From positions 26,006,001-26,070,000 of the forward strand of contig OV277863.1 in the NCBI GenBank assembly GCA_922989275.2: a stretch of 64,000 bases of DNA, in the 5' to 3' direction. The notes beneath the pieces were generated by a model that worked only from the letters and a program-made list of their open reading frames with translations, did not search any database and was not told the origin of the DNA. A program made the position numbers and the translations under genes. Within the stretch, counting starts at the first letter, position 1. Each line of letters starts with the position of its first letter. Positions 55,288-64,000 of this stretch are shown piece after piece. Source of the stretch: Gari tellinella. Taxonomy: Eukaryota; Mollusca; Bivalvia; Cardiida; Psammobiidae.

Positions 55288-55455
55288 GTGAAGTGGGAAA
55301 TACGTTATTCTTTCCCAATAAACACCCTTGTGCTATTTCAACTATAGAAATATATTGCAAACAGTATAGAGCCAGATCAAACGCCGAGTAATTCGTCCGA
55401 TCAGGCTCCAAACAGTTTACTCATGAGATTAAAACAAATTGTAAACTTTATCGAA
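55288..55455. mobile_element. MITE-H fragment
   Basis: AATACGTTATTCTTTCCCAA start, core AGAGCCAGATCAAACGCCGA. The right end is missing. Confidence 0.6.
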
Positions 55456-55574
55456 AGACCATCATTATCTCCATTGAATGGAATCGCATTGGGATTTAGG
55501 TTAAAATTGATTTCATTAGCTATATAATGCATCCATTTAATGAAAACTCACAGCTTTGCAACAAATTAATCGTG

Positions 55575-55691
55575 AGGTTTTTACCCATTCACCGCAATGT
55601 CGTCATCTGCTTCAATATTGCTGATTATTTCAAAGTAAGGTTTTAGGTGTTTGCAACGTCATTTTCATACCACTTATAGGCAGTGAGAGGA
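55575..55691. mobile_element. MITE-E copy with the core deleted
   Basis: TACCCATTCACCGCAATGTC start, CTGCTTCAATATTGCTG module, CTTATAGGCAGTGAGAGG end. The core hairpin is absent. Confidence 0.6.
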
Positions 55692-55905
55692 TTAACCCTT
55701 AGCCCGCCAAATAAATTGTCGTCTGCTATATTTCTCGTCTGCTTCAAGTTTCAAAGTGCTTCAAAGTTGCTCAAAATTGCTGAAAATGTTGTCCGAGTGT
55801 CAAACAGCTTGGATCCGGATGAGACGCCGAGTTACTCGGCGTCTCATCCGGATCCAAGCTGATTGCATATGGAGCTATAGTCGTGACTGGCAGGCTAAGG
55901 GTTAA
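55692..55905. mobile_element. MITE-Y copy, complete
   Basis: TTAACCCTTAGCCCGCCAAA start and GACTGGCAGGCTAAGGGTTA end. Core CAGCTTGGATCCGGATGAGA with tip GCCGAGTTACTCGGC is a compensated variant: both stem halves changed together. Confidence 0.8.
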
Positions 55906-55963
55906 ACAGGATTGAGTTTCAGTTAACCCCTTGCCATTTCTTATTCAAACAGTTTGATTCCAG

Positions 55964-56332
55964 TAGCGTGTTCAATTACCACTGCTTGCTGTTTAGGTAA
56001 GCAGTTTGTGCCCCGTGTGCAGCGTGCAGAACACAGTAAACACGTATTCTTTCCCAATAAACGCGTTTACCCTAACACTGGTATTTCCATTGAAAGCCGT
56101 TTGAAGCCAGATCAGACGCCGGGTAACCCGGCGTCTGATCAGGCTCCAAACTGTTTGCCACACAGATTAAAACTGGTGGTCAAAATTGCCAAAAAGGTTT
56201 CATTTTCTATATTTCATTGCAATGCGTTTGCATTTAAACGGAAAAATAACGTTTTCTCCACTGTATTCCAGAGCGGGTAGCCAACTCGCAATCGATGACG
56301 ATCGACGGCCATCGATTTCTTTACTGAACTCA
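55964..56332. mobile_element. S unit with MITE-H inside, second copy
   Basis: TAGCGTGTTCAATTACCACT start, H at 56032-56265 (core tip GACGCCGGGTAACCCGGCGT), then CCAACTCGCAATCGATGACG and ACTGAACTCAT. It interrupts an E-type half core (TTTGATTCCAG). Confidence 0.65.
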
Positions 56333-56472
56333 TGGCAGATAAAAGGCTAAGAAACTCCTATCAAGAGTTATCAAGCGGTTTATAAATATATCTAAAATGT
56401 TCGGCTCTCGTATTACCTTATTATGTCAATCTGTTTATTATCAAAATGAAAATACTGGGAATATCAGTTTTA

Positions 56473-56655
56473 ACCTCTTCACTGCCAAGTATATCTAGTA
56501 GTTATGTGCAAACAATTTGGATTCTAATCAGACACCGCGCAAAGAGGCATCTGATCAGGATGCAAACTACCGGTATTTGACACTCATTTCCTTAAGGTGC
56601 ATTCTACTATACTTTCAGCCTGCTTTAAGCTATAATATGCTAGGATAAAACTCCA
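56473..56655. mobile_element. Decayed E copy followed by half a D
   Basis: ACCTCTTCACTGCCAAGTAT and core GATTCTAATCAGACACCGCG, then TTAAGGTGCATTCTACTATA and CAGCCTGCTTTAAGC from D. Confidence 0.55.
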
Positions 56656-57474
56656 AAAGGTTTCAGAAAAAATCCGGAGAAATGGCAGCCCTGAAGGTGG
56701 TAAAATATTAAAATTGAAAGGTTCCTCTTTTAGAATAACACATATAGATTGTAAATAGTTTTAAGACATGTTTAACGAAATGAAATATATATTAATATAT
56801 ATACTGCTCTTTACTAATATTTCGACCACTAAGGGCCTTTTTCAAAGAAAATCACGTCAAAACACACGTCACATTTTTGTTACATGCATTCAGCCATAAA
56901 TTCAAAGAGAATAATATATATATCGAATTAAAAAATAAGAAAGATTATGCCTTTGTTTAAAAAATATTTAATAAAAACATTACACTCCTCTACTAAACTA
57001 GTTTCGCCTTTCGGCTCCTCAGTAGTCAATCCTGATATATTAATTATATATATATTAATATTAATTTAATTCCCTATCTGGAATATTGAAAAAAATATTG
57101 TGAAATGAAATATATTTTACAATATGATTTATTTCTATTTTTTAAATACCCCTCATTCATAGTTAGCATGACATTTTTGTCTGAATTATAATGTTACTAG
57201 TTATAAGAATCTCAAGCTTATATTACGTGATAAAATGAAGTTATAAGGAGTACACCGGTCTAACTTAGAGCTTCAACGTTTACAATTTGCAGTGTTTATA
57301 GTTTACATTAATAATTTATTATGTTTCCCCTAGTGGAATGGGGTGGGGTTGGAATACACCCACTGCCCGATCTGACAGAGTTGTAAGACTCCACCAAAAA
57401 GTGGCACTTATACATTCATACACATGCATGCACACCGGCGTTATATAACCATAATTGTTTTGCAGTGCTGTTAA
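56656..57474. other. AT-rich stretch without recognised gene
   Basis: Runs of ATATATTAATATATATA at about 56783 and 57040. Sequence such as TTTCGCCTTTCGGCTCCTCA shows no family match. Confidence 0.45.
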
Positions 57475-57604
57475 CTCTTTCTTAGCCAAGTTTTATCGTC
57501 TGCTTTTTTCCCTATTACCGCCAAAATATCGTCTGCATTAGCATTGTATTCTAGCAGACCAAGACAAATAAAACTGTTTTATTGAAAACCGAAAATGCCG
57601 ACGT

Positions 57605-58292
57605 AACCCTTATCGTGCTGAATTGTCGTCTGCTTTGAATATATCGTCTGCGAAACAAATTTAAAATCAGTTTTTTTGCGATATAAAACTAATTAAAGAA
57701 AATTGAATATGGTGGCAAACAGTTTAGATTCAGATCAGATCAGTAGCGCGTTCAAGTACCGTATCGATGCAATCGATTGCAACGGAAAACGGTAACAATT
57801 CATCTTTAACGACCGTTACGCTGTTACCGATTGCGAACGACGCGAACGGCCTCAGAGGTAGTTCGCCATCCCCAACAAGGAAAACAAAATGGCTACCAAA
57901 TGAATTTTATAAAACCAGCGAACAGTCCCGACTTAATTTCTCATCAATAAACCAACATTTTCCGATACTTAATATATCAAACAAAGCAGCTTACATCTGA
58001 GCAGCTAAATCTTATTTTTATATGCGGTAAAATTGATGCATTTCAGTTGATTAGTGCACTTTTGCTTGTGTTATTCAGAACCGCACATAAATCGTTCGTA
58101 CCCTTGAATAGTTAATAAACATTTGGGCGCAATGAGTTATTATTGAAGAGTATCGTTGAACGTTAGATGTCGTACTATATGGGTTGTTTGCATCGGTTAA
58201 CGTTACTGTTCGCTGATACGGTACTTGAACGCCCTACAGATCCAAACTGTTTGCAAAGGTTATCCATTTCACGCTTAGCATGATAAGGGGTC
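57605..58292. mobile_element. MITE-Z copy interrupted by the T element
   Basis: AACCCTTATCGTGCTGAATT start and CACGCTTAGCATGATAAGGG end. TCGTCTGCTTTGAATATATC module. The core is broken after GATTCAGATCAG by T. Confidence 0.65.
57729..58231. mobile_element. T element, about 500 bp with 22-bp inverted ends
   Basis: TAGCGCGTTCAAGTACCGTA left; the inverse of the right end reads TAGGGCGTTCAAGTACCGTA, one mismatch. Inner pairs (GGAAAACGGTAACA and TTAACGTTACTG) are loose. A 77-codon frame inside (57767-58000) has no recognised product. Confidence 0.65.
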
Positions 58293-58500
58293 AAAGAAAT
58301 TGTTATGTCCAAACTAATGTTTGCTTTAATTCAGAAAAAAGGAAAACAAGCATAATTAATATCTAACAATCAGATCTGCAAACCCCTGTTTGATGAGCTG
58401 ATTTTCAATGCATTATTTTTTTCATTTAAAAAAGCTCTTCCGGTTTGAGATGCTTAATTGTACTATTGACGATTGTAATTTTGTCGACTTCACCAGGTAT

Positions 58501-58861
58501 TACAGAGCCCCCTCTCTACAACGACACCCAATGGGAGACATCAATTGTGTGCGTTGTTCGGAGGGAGTCGTTATAGGGAGGGAAATCGGCTTACATTTAC
58601 AAACAGCTTGAATCCAGATCAAACGCCGCGTAACGCGGCGTCTGATCTGGATTCAATCTGTTTGTCAATCGTCAGGAAGTTGTTTCTGTCAAAATGTCCA
58701 TTATGCAACTGTGAGAAAAACAGCAGACGACAATTTTAAGCAAATGATATTGCAGTAGTAAAAGCGTTAGACATAATTGTCTTGTTTAGGGAACTACGGA
58801 AAGGTTCGTTGTAAGGAGGGAGTCGTTGTTTGGAGGGCAGTTGTAGGGAGGGAGCGCTGTA
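58501..58861 (+). mobile_element. MITE-A copy, complete
   Basis: TA-flanked; CAGAGCCCCCTCTCTACAAC start and GTAGGGAGGGAGCGCTG end. Core tip AACGCCGCGTAACGCGGCGT. Its right end seeds the adjoining minisatellite. Confidence 0.85.
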
Positions 58862-59752
58862 TATGCGGATCAAAGAATTGAGGTTTTGCAGGTTATTATC
58901 TGTCTTTTCTACCTTCCCTTGCTTGTCACGTTTGGAGGGCAGTTGTAGGGAGGGAGCGCTGTATATGCGGATCATAGAAGTGAGATTTTGCAGGTAATTA
59001 GCTGTCTTTTCTACCTTCCCTTGCTTGTCACGTTTGGAGGGCAGTTGTAGGGAGGGGGCGCTGTATATGCGGATCATAGAATTGAGATTTTGCAGGTAAT
59101 TAGCTGTCTTTTCTACCTTCCCTTGCTTGTCACGTTTGGAGGGCAGTTGTAGGTAGGGGGCGCTGTATATGCGGATCAAGGAATTGAGTTTTTGCAGGTA
59201 ATTAGCTGTCGTTTCTACCTTCCCTTGCTTGTCACGTTTGGAGGGCAGTTGTAGGGAGGGAGCGCTGTATATGCGGATCAAAGAAGTGAGATTTTGCAGG
59301 TAATTAGCTGTCTTTTCTACCATCCATTGCTTGTCACGTTTGGAGAGCAGTTGTAGGGAGGGAGCGCTGTATATGCGGATCAAAGAAGTGAGATTTTGCA
59401 GGTATTTAGCTGTCTTTTCTACCTTCCCTTGCTTGTCACGTTTGGAGGGCAGTTGTAGGGAGGGAGCGCTGTATATGCGGATCAAAGAAGTGAGATTTTG
59501 CAGGTAATTATCTGTCCTTTCTACCTTCCCGTGCTTGTCACGTTTGGAGGGCAGTTGTAGGGAGGGGGCGCTGTAAATGCGGATCAAAGAAGTGAGATTT
59601 TGCAGGTAATTATCTGTCCTTTCTACCTTCCCTTGCTTGTCACGTTTGGAGGGCAGTTGTAGGGAGGGGGCGCTGTATATGCGGATCAAAGAAGTGAGAT
59701 TTTGCAGGTAATTATTAGCTGTCTTTTCTACCTTTCCTTGCTTGTCACGTAC
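58827..59752. repeat. 102-bp minisatellite, about nine units
   Basis: CACGTTTGGAGGGCAGTTGT recurs at 58927, 59029, 59131, 59233, 59335, 59437, 59539 and 59641, each 102 bp apart; the last step is 105. Each unit starts with the last 35 bp of an A MITE, including its terminus. Because 102 is divisible by 3, the - strand has a 317-codon frame repeating MIRIYSAPSLQLPSKRDKQG; no gene is inferred. Confidence 0.9.
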
Positions 59753-59779
59753 ACTGATGATTTTTGCACATGGTTAGGA

Positions 59780-60030
59780 TACTGTACAACAATTATTTTT
59801 CGCGTCATGAATATTTCGCGTAATGCGATTTTGTATAAATTCGCGACATCATGCAATACTTCTAGCAGGCGGTAGCTTAAAGCAGGCTGAAAGGAAAACA
59901 GAATGTGCCTTAAGGCACATTCTGCTTCACTTTCAACCTGCTTTAAGAAGTCACCTATTTTCAAAACTACAGACATTCGCGAATTAACGCGTAAATTATA
60001 TTCTCGCGAAAAAAACTTGTTTTACAGTAC
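59780..60030. mobile_element. MITE-AA with a D-type core
   Basis: Ends ACTGTACAACAATTATTTTT and the inverse of AAAAAAACTTGTTTTACAGT, each followed by CGCG words. The centre is about 115 bp of D sequence (CTTAAAGCAGGCTGAAAGG with inverse), without D termini. Confidence 0.65.
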
Positions 60031-60128
60031 TCAGATTGACAATTCAGACATATGGAAAACATCATTTTTCAGGTAGACAACTTCTAAAGTATAGTTTAGA
60101 AAAGACAAATTGTCCAACCAGCAGAACT

Positions 60129-60236
60129 AGATCCGAGGTAATAAAGCGTTTGAGCGGGCAAAAGCTCAAATCTGAGCAATCAAATGTTTGAGAACGATCT
60201 CAGACTCAACTCAAAAGCTTTATCACATTGGGCCAT
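60129..60236. mobile_element. Foldback element J, short form
   Basis: CCGAGGTAATAAAGCGTTTG left, GCTCAAATCTGAGCAATCAA and CTCAACTCAAAAGCTTTATC right. Confidence 0.65.
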
Positions 60237-60290
60237 GGTTGATTTTTATTTGGGCATTCTTTATGACAAGATGAAGATAGAAACTAGATA

Positions 60291-60540
60291 TTAACTCACT
60301 CACCCCTGAAAATTTTAATGGAAAATTTCAATTTCAAATTAAGTCTAGTCCTTTTTTACTATTTAGGGTTGATTTTAACAATATATTTCAAAATGACAAA
60401 CAGTGTAGACCCTGATCAGAGGGCTCCTTAAGGAGCCCTCTGAACAGGGTCTACACTGTTTGTATGGGCCAAGTGTAATCCTCAAAGGTACACTGTTGGT
60501 AAATGACGAGTATGCTCGTCGCCAGGGTTGAATGTGTTAA
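60291..60540. mobile_element. MITE-G copy, complete (reference)
   Basis: TTAACTCACTCACCCCTGAA start and CGCCAGGGTTGAATGTGTTA end, TTAA on both sides. Core AAACAGTGTAGACCCTGATC mirrors around GGCTCCTTAAGGAGCC. 250 bp. Confidence 0.85.
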
Positions 60541-60633
60541 CACGTGTAATGTACATTACCATAGTGGTTTTGTGGTTGAAGCTTGAATACTTAAAATATG
60601 AAAATATTAGCTCACATCAATGAAAACAAGAAA

Positions 60634-60851
60634 GTAACCCCTTCACTGCCATGACGTCATCAAATTTAAACAAACGTCGTCTGCTTCTATTTCTTAAAAA
60701 ACATTTTTTCGGTATTTTGACTTAAGAAATATTGAAACGAGTGTCAACCAGTTTGGATCCTGATCAGACGCCGCGTTACGCGGCGTCTGATCAGGATCCA
60801 AACTGTTTGCTAATAAGTACTGTGCTCGGGGTAAGGCAGTGAAGGGGTTAA
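60634..60851. mobile_element. MITE-M copy with perfect core
   Basis: AACCCCTTCACTGCCATGAC start and GGCAGTGAAGGGGTTAA end. GTCGTCTGCTTCTATTTCTT module. The core CAGTTTGGATCCTGATCAGA is mirrored without a mismatch. Confidence 0.85.
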
Positions 60852-61009
60852 GGAATTCTTTGATATTCAAATGATCAATCAGACAAGTATCGATGCATTA
60901 TTTTGTTTGACAAGACTATTATTGTTGCATTTGCGAAGCTTCCATTGACATTTTTAACTCTTTGCTAGCCGACTAAACAAAAGATCCAGCGATTGGAGGA
61001 GACAGAAAC

Positions 61010-61259
61010 TACAGTGGAGAATCTGTTATTCTTTCCCAATAAACGCGTTTACGCTAAAACTATTATGCGCAGTGCAAATAGTTTGGAGCCAGATCAGACG
61101 CCGGGTAACCCGGCGTCTGATCAGGCTCCAAACTGTTTGCCACCAAGATAAACGTGAAATATCAGAATTGTCCAAAAGTTGTTCTTTTCTACGTTTTAGT
61201 GCTTTGCGTTTGCGTACGTTTGCGTTTAAACGGGAAAGAATAACAGATTCTCCACTGTA
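61010..61259. mobile_element. MITE-H copy, complete (reference)
   Basis: TA-flanked; CAGTGGAGAATCTGTTATTC and its exact inverse GAATAACAGATTCTCCACTG. Core tip GACGCCGGGTAACCCGGCGT. 250 bp. Confidence 0.9.
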
Positions 61260-61949
61260 AATATGTTTGAGGAACTGATACGTTTCTATTCTTTTTTTTA
61301 TTCATTTCGGCTGTCGTGCAGCCCATTTATTGTGTCCCCGTCATAGGTGAGAGAAGGTCGGGGACCCATCCTCATACCCACCTCACATTAGACATATTAT
61401 ATATCTACAAAAAGGCTTGTTGACTCTTTTGGTGTTGAATATTGTTCTTGGGAATTATTTGAACATATTTGAGATTTTCAAAAAGTCTTTTGGAAGAATG
61501 ACTATATTTTTCAAATTCAATAAACTTTGTCCTGTAATTATAAAACACAAACAGTGAAGACACAGGACCAACCACCACCTCTATGAGCTGCATAGTTATG
61601 CTCTGGGACTGCACTATTTGCCTATATTGGCACAAAAAGCGCCAAGACTTACATGCTGTAAACAATAAACACTAGTCCCATTGTGTTTTCAGACCTTTCT
61701 TAATGCCTGAAATACAATAACGGTTAATAATAATGTTTGAACATTCTTATGGGCCAAACTGATCTATGAAATGATGAAGACGGACCTAAATCACCAAAAA
61801 GGGCGATTTAAAATCATAACAAACCGAAAAAAGAACGTCTGACATAAACATTTCCACACGGCTTAGTATCACGTGATACAGCCGAAAACAACTTCACGGG
61901 GTGCAACCGTATCTACCTCCGCCCGTCCATCCATCAGTCAGTTAGACTA
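61260..61949. other. No recognised gene; one decayed core
   Basis: A weak F/G-like core (AAACAGTGAAGACACAGGAC and CTGGGACTGCACTATTTGCC) at about 61550-61622. Confidence 0.4.
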
Positions 61950-62640
61950 TCACACTTTTTTGTCCGCTCTCTAACTCAACTATTTTGTATCCGATCTTCC
62001 ACAAACTTGCTGAAAATGTTCATTGATATAAATTCAAGGTTTAGTTTGATTACTACTAAAATCGCATAAGGTGTTTTTGAGTTATTGTCTGTTAATTAAT
62101 AGAAAATGACTGTTTCAGTCATTTTTGCACTCTAAAACAAACAGCTTTTATTGGATATTCACCAAACATGCTGAAAATATTTATTCATATACAATTTAGG
62201 TCTAGTTTGATTATTACTAAAATCGCATGTGGCATATCTAAGTTTTTGCCCTTTATGTATTAGAAATGACTGTTTTCAGCAAGTTTTGCTCTCCAACACG
62301 AATACATTTTTTTGAATCTTCACTAAACTTGCTGAAAGTTTTTATTAATATAAAATCAAGGTTAGGTTTGAATCCTACTAAAATCGCATAAGGCAAGTTG
62401 GAGTAATAGCCCTTTAATTATTAAATAAAATGGCTGTTTCAGCCTTTTTTGCTCTCTAACACAAAGAGTTTTCATCGGATCTTCACCAAACTTGCTGAAA
62501 TTCTTTATTTATATAAATTCTAGGTCCAGTGTGATTAATACTAAAGTCCCATAAGGATTATCTTAGTTATTGCCCTTTATGTATTAAAAAGGACTATTTT
62601 ACCATTTTTTGCTCTCTAACACAATCACTTTTTTTTTCTT
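61950..62640 (+). repeat. 161-163-bp tandem repeats, about four units
   Basis: AAACTTGCTGAAA-type anchors at 62003, 62164, 62325 and 62488. Units share GCTCTCTAACACAAA, TCTTCACCAAAC and TACTAAAATCGCATAAGG. An inverted partial unit follows at about 62640-62745. Confidence 0.75.
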
Positions 62641-62746
62641 GACCTAGATTTAATACCAATACACATTGTCAGCAAGTTTGGTGAAGATCCAATAAAAAGT
62701 GTTTGTGTTAGAGATCAGAAAATGGTGAAACAGTCCTTTTTAATAC

Positions 62747-63007
62747 ACAAAAACACAATGCGGCTTTAATTATACAGGGTTTTTTGAATTTTTTAAGTTG
62801 TTTACTCAAAAAAGACTTGCCTATCAAGAAATAAAGAAACATGTGCCAGTTGAAACAAACGTTTTTCTGACCTCCAGATGTGCTTCCGTGTAAAGCATAA
62901 AGCATATTTTTTCTTTTCAGCAATAGTTGTGTACATGTACATGTAAGTAGTGAATATAAGTATCATATAACCTGATTTTCCAATTAAAGCCGCATTGTGT
63001 TTTTGAG
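62747..63007. mobile_element. TIR element BB, about 260 bp
   Basis: AAAAACACAATGCGGCTTTA, then ATT, is repeated inverted as AATTAAAGCCGCATTGTGTT. Target duplication unclear. Confidence 0.65.
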
Positions 63008-63186
63008 AAACCTGCATAAAACGGTTGTTTGGGGTCCCATTTGAACTACGTGGGACGTGATTCTTTCACAAAAACCGGTTTTATCTAAGAAATTCGCTTT
63101 TTAAATTTTATTTATAATATTTTGGTGCTGCACAAATTAAAGAGCCTCTCTTGTGAATGGAAAGAAGGACAACTCTGTAAATACAG

Positions 63187-63352
63187 GGCTCCAGATAACG
63201 GAAGTATTTCGAAAACTAAAATCTTTATTTCTGCTTTTAAACCCAATGGTGTCATACTCATTAAAATTGTCTCGAAGAGACGATTTAATCAGTAGTAACA
63301 CCAATAGCATTCGGTGCTGAAATGAGTAAGAAAATGTTAGATTAGTTCAGAT
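63187..63352. mobile_element. Foldback element N
   Basis: GGGCTCCAGATAACGGAAGT start, CCAATGGTGTCATACTC, GTCTCGAAGAGAC centre, AGTAACACCAATAGCATTCG return arm. Confidence 0.65.
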
Positions 63353-63396
63353 TACTCTCGCTTACATCTATAGCTGGAGCACTGGAAATGACCCTG

Positions 63397-63608
63397 TTAA
63401 CCCTTATTCTGCTGCACAGACGTCTGCTTTGACATTGTCGTCTGCAAAATGTGTTCAGTTTAGATTTATGCATTGTTTTAATTAAACAAACCTTAAGACG
63501 AGTGTCAAACAGTTTGGATCCAGATGAGACGCCGCGTTACGCGGCGTCTTTTTAGATTCAAATAGTTTGCAAACTCCTAAAAGTTACGACCAGTAGGCAC
63601 AGGGTTAA
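63397..63608. mobile_element. MITE-E/Z copy
   Basis: TTAACCCTTATTCTGCTGCA start and CAGTAGGCACAGGGTTAA end. Core GGATCCAGATGAGACGCCGC; the right stem is worn. Confidence 0.75.
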
Positions 63609-63689
63609 ACACTATGAGATCCAATAACAACATGTACATAATTATTCACTAGGGGTAAATGATAAAACAAACTACGGAGAATCTATACC

Positions 63690-64000
63690 TTGAGCTTGCT
63701 GAAAATGACTGTTTCAGCCTTGTCCGCTCTCTAACTCAAACACTTCTTTTTGGATCTTCACCAAACTTACTACAAATGTTTATTAGTATAGAATCTAGGT
63801 CAGATTCAATAACTAGCAAAATCGCAAAAGGCATGTCTGAGTTATTGCCCTTGAATAATTAAAAAATGAAAAGTTTAGTCATTCAAGGGCAATAACTCCA
63901 ACATGCCTTGTGCGATTTTGGTAGTTAAGATGACTGACCTAGATTTTATATTAATAAACATTTTCAACAAGTTTGGTGAATATCTGATATAAACTGTATG
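63690..64000. repeat. Inverted pair of the 161-bp repeat, runs off the window
   Basis: TTCACCAAACTTACTACAAA through GTTATTGCCCTTGAATAATT is answered by ATTCAAGGGCAATAACTCCA through ACAAGTTTGGTGAAT. Centre AAATGAAAAGTTTAGTCATT. Confidence 0.7.

Noticed and set aside
58736..59689. 317-codon open frame on the - strand
   Set aside because: It is a read-through of the 102-bp minisatellite built from an A-MITE end; there is no codon-level sign of selection.

Overview
This is eukaryotic nuclear DNA from an AT-rich, intron-containing animal genome that is almost saturated with short non-autonomous transposons. tRNA-headed SINE-like repeats, palindromic MITEs with TA or TTAA target sites, and a repeat tail of the form GCGCTATATAAATCTGGT followed by (TAATAA)n suggest an invertebrate, most likely a mollusc and perhaps a bivalve; that assignment is inference. 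No operon, rRNA gene, CRISPR array, intact transposase or reverse transcriptase was recognised. Most open frames are chance readings through palindromes.

One gene is well supported. It has three exons on the + strand (27135-27450, 29674-29757, 30695-30761) with matching splice sites and phases. It encodes a 151-residue secreted protein with a signal peptide, a Gly/Asn-repeat segment, a C-X3-C-X4-C-X3-C motif and a basic C terminus. Two weaker candidate terminal exons lie at 9981-10172 (- strand) and 12047-12243 (+ strand).

MITE families, named here for convenience. TA-flanked: A (CAGTGCTCCCTC ends, about 365 bp), B (CAGTAAAACCTCTCTATTAC, about 210 bp), C (CAGTGAAACCCCTCTAAACC), H (CAGTGGAGAA...TTCTTTCCC, about 250 bp), L (CAGTCGAACTTCG, about 185 bp). 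TTAA-flanked, piggyBac-like: D (CCCATTACCCCATA, about 250 bp), E/M (CCCTTTCACT or CCCCTTCACTGCC, about 215-250 bp), F (CCCATTTGTGCCCA, about 230 bp), G (CTCTTTCCTCCC, about 235-250 bp), Y/Z (CCCTTAGCC or CCCTTATCGTGC). Long foldbacks: I, J, N. Composite: K (about 530 bp, inverted ends around a tRNA-like pol III module). A single palindromic core hairpin recurs inside A, E, F, G, H and Y although their ends and target sites differ. A second core is shared by B, D and another family (AA). The MITEs therefore look like mosaics of exchangeable modules.

Layout: 1-14 kb, nested MITEs, a CpG-rich patch (7.5-8.2 kb) and foldbacks. 14.1-25.4 kb, a diverged tandem duplication of about 5.7 kb whose breakpoints lie at the centre of an L palindrome. 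25.4-35.4 kb, the secreted-protein gene with introns full of MITEs. 35.47-42.91 kb, a 7.4-kb unit with a perfect 24-bp terminal inverted repeat and TA flanks, carrying a SINE, two complementary trinucleotide tracts and a 331-374-bp satellite with a 670-bp higher-order repeat. 43-48 kb, scattered MITEs. 48.5-50.25 kb, a large inverted repeat around 148-bp tandem repeats. 50.6-64 kb, further MITEs, a 102-bp minisatellite grown from an A-MITE end, and 161-bp repeats.
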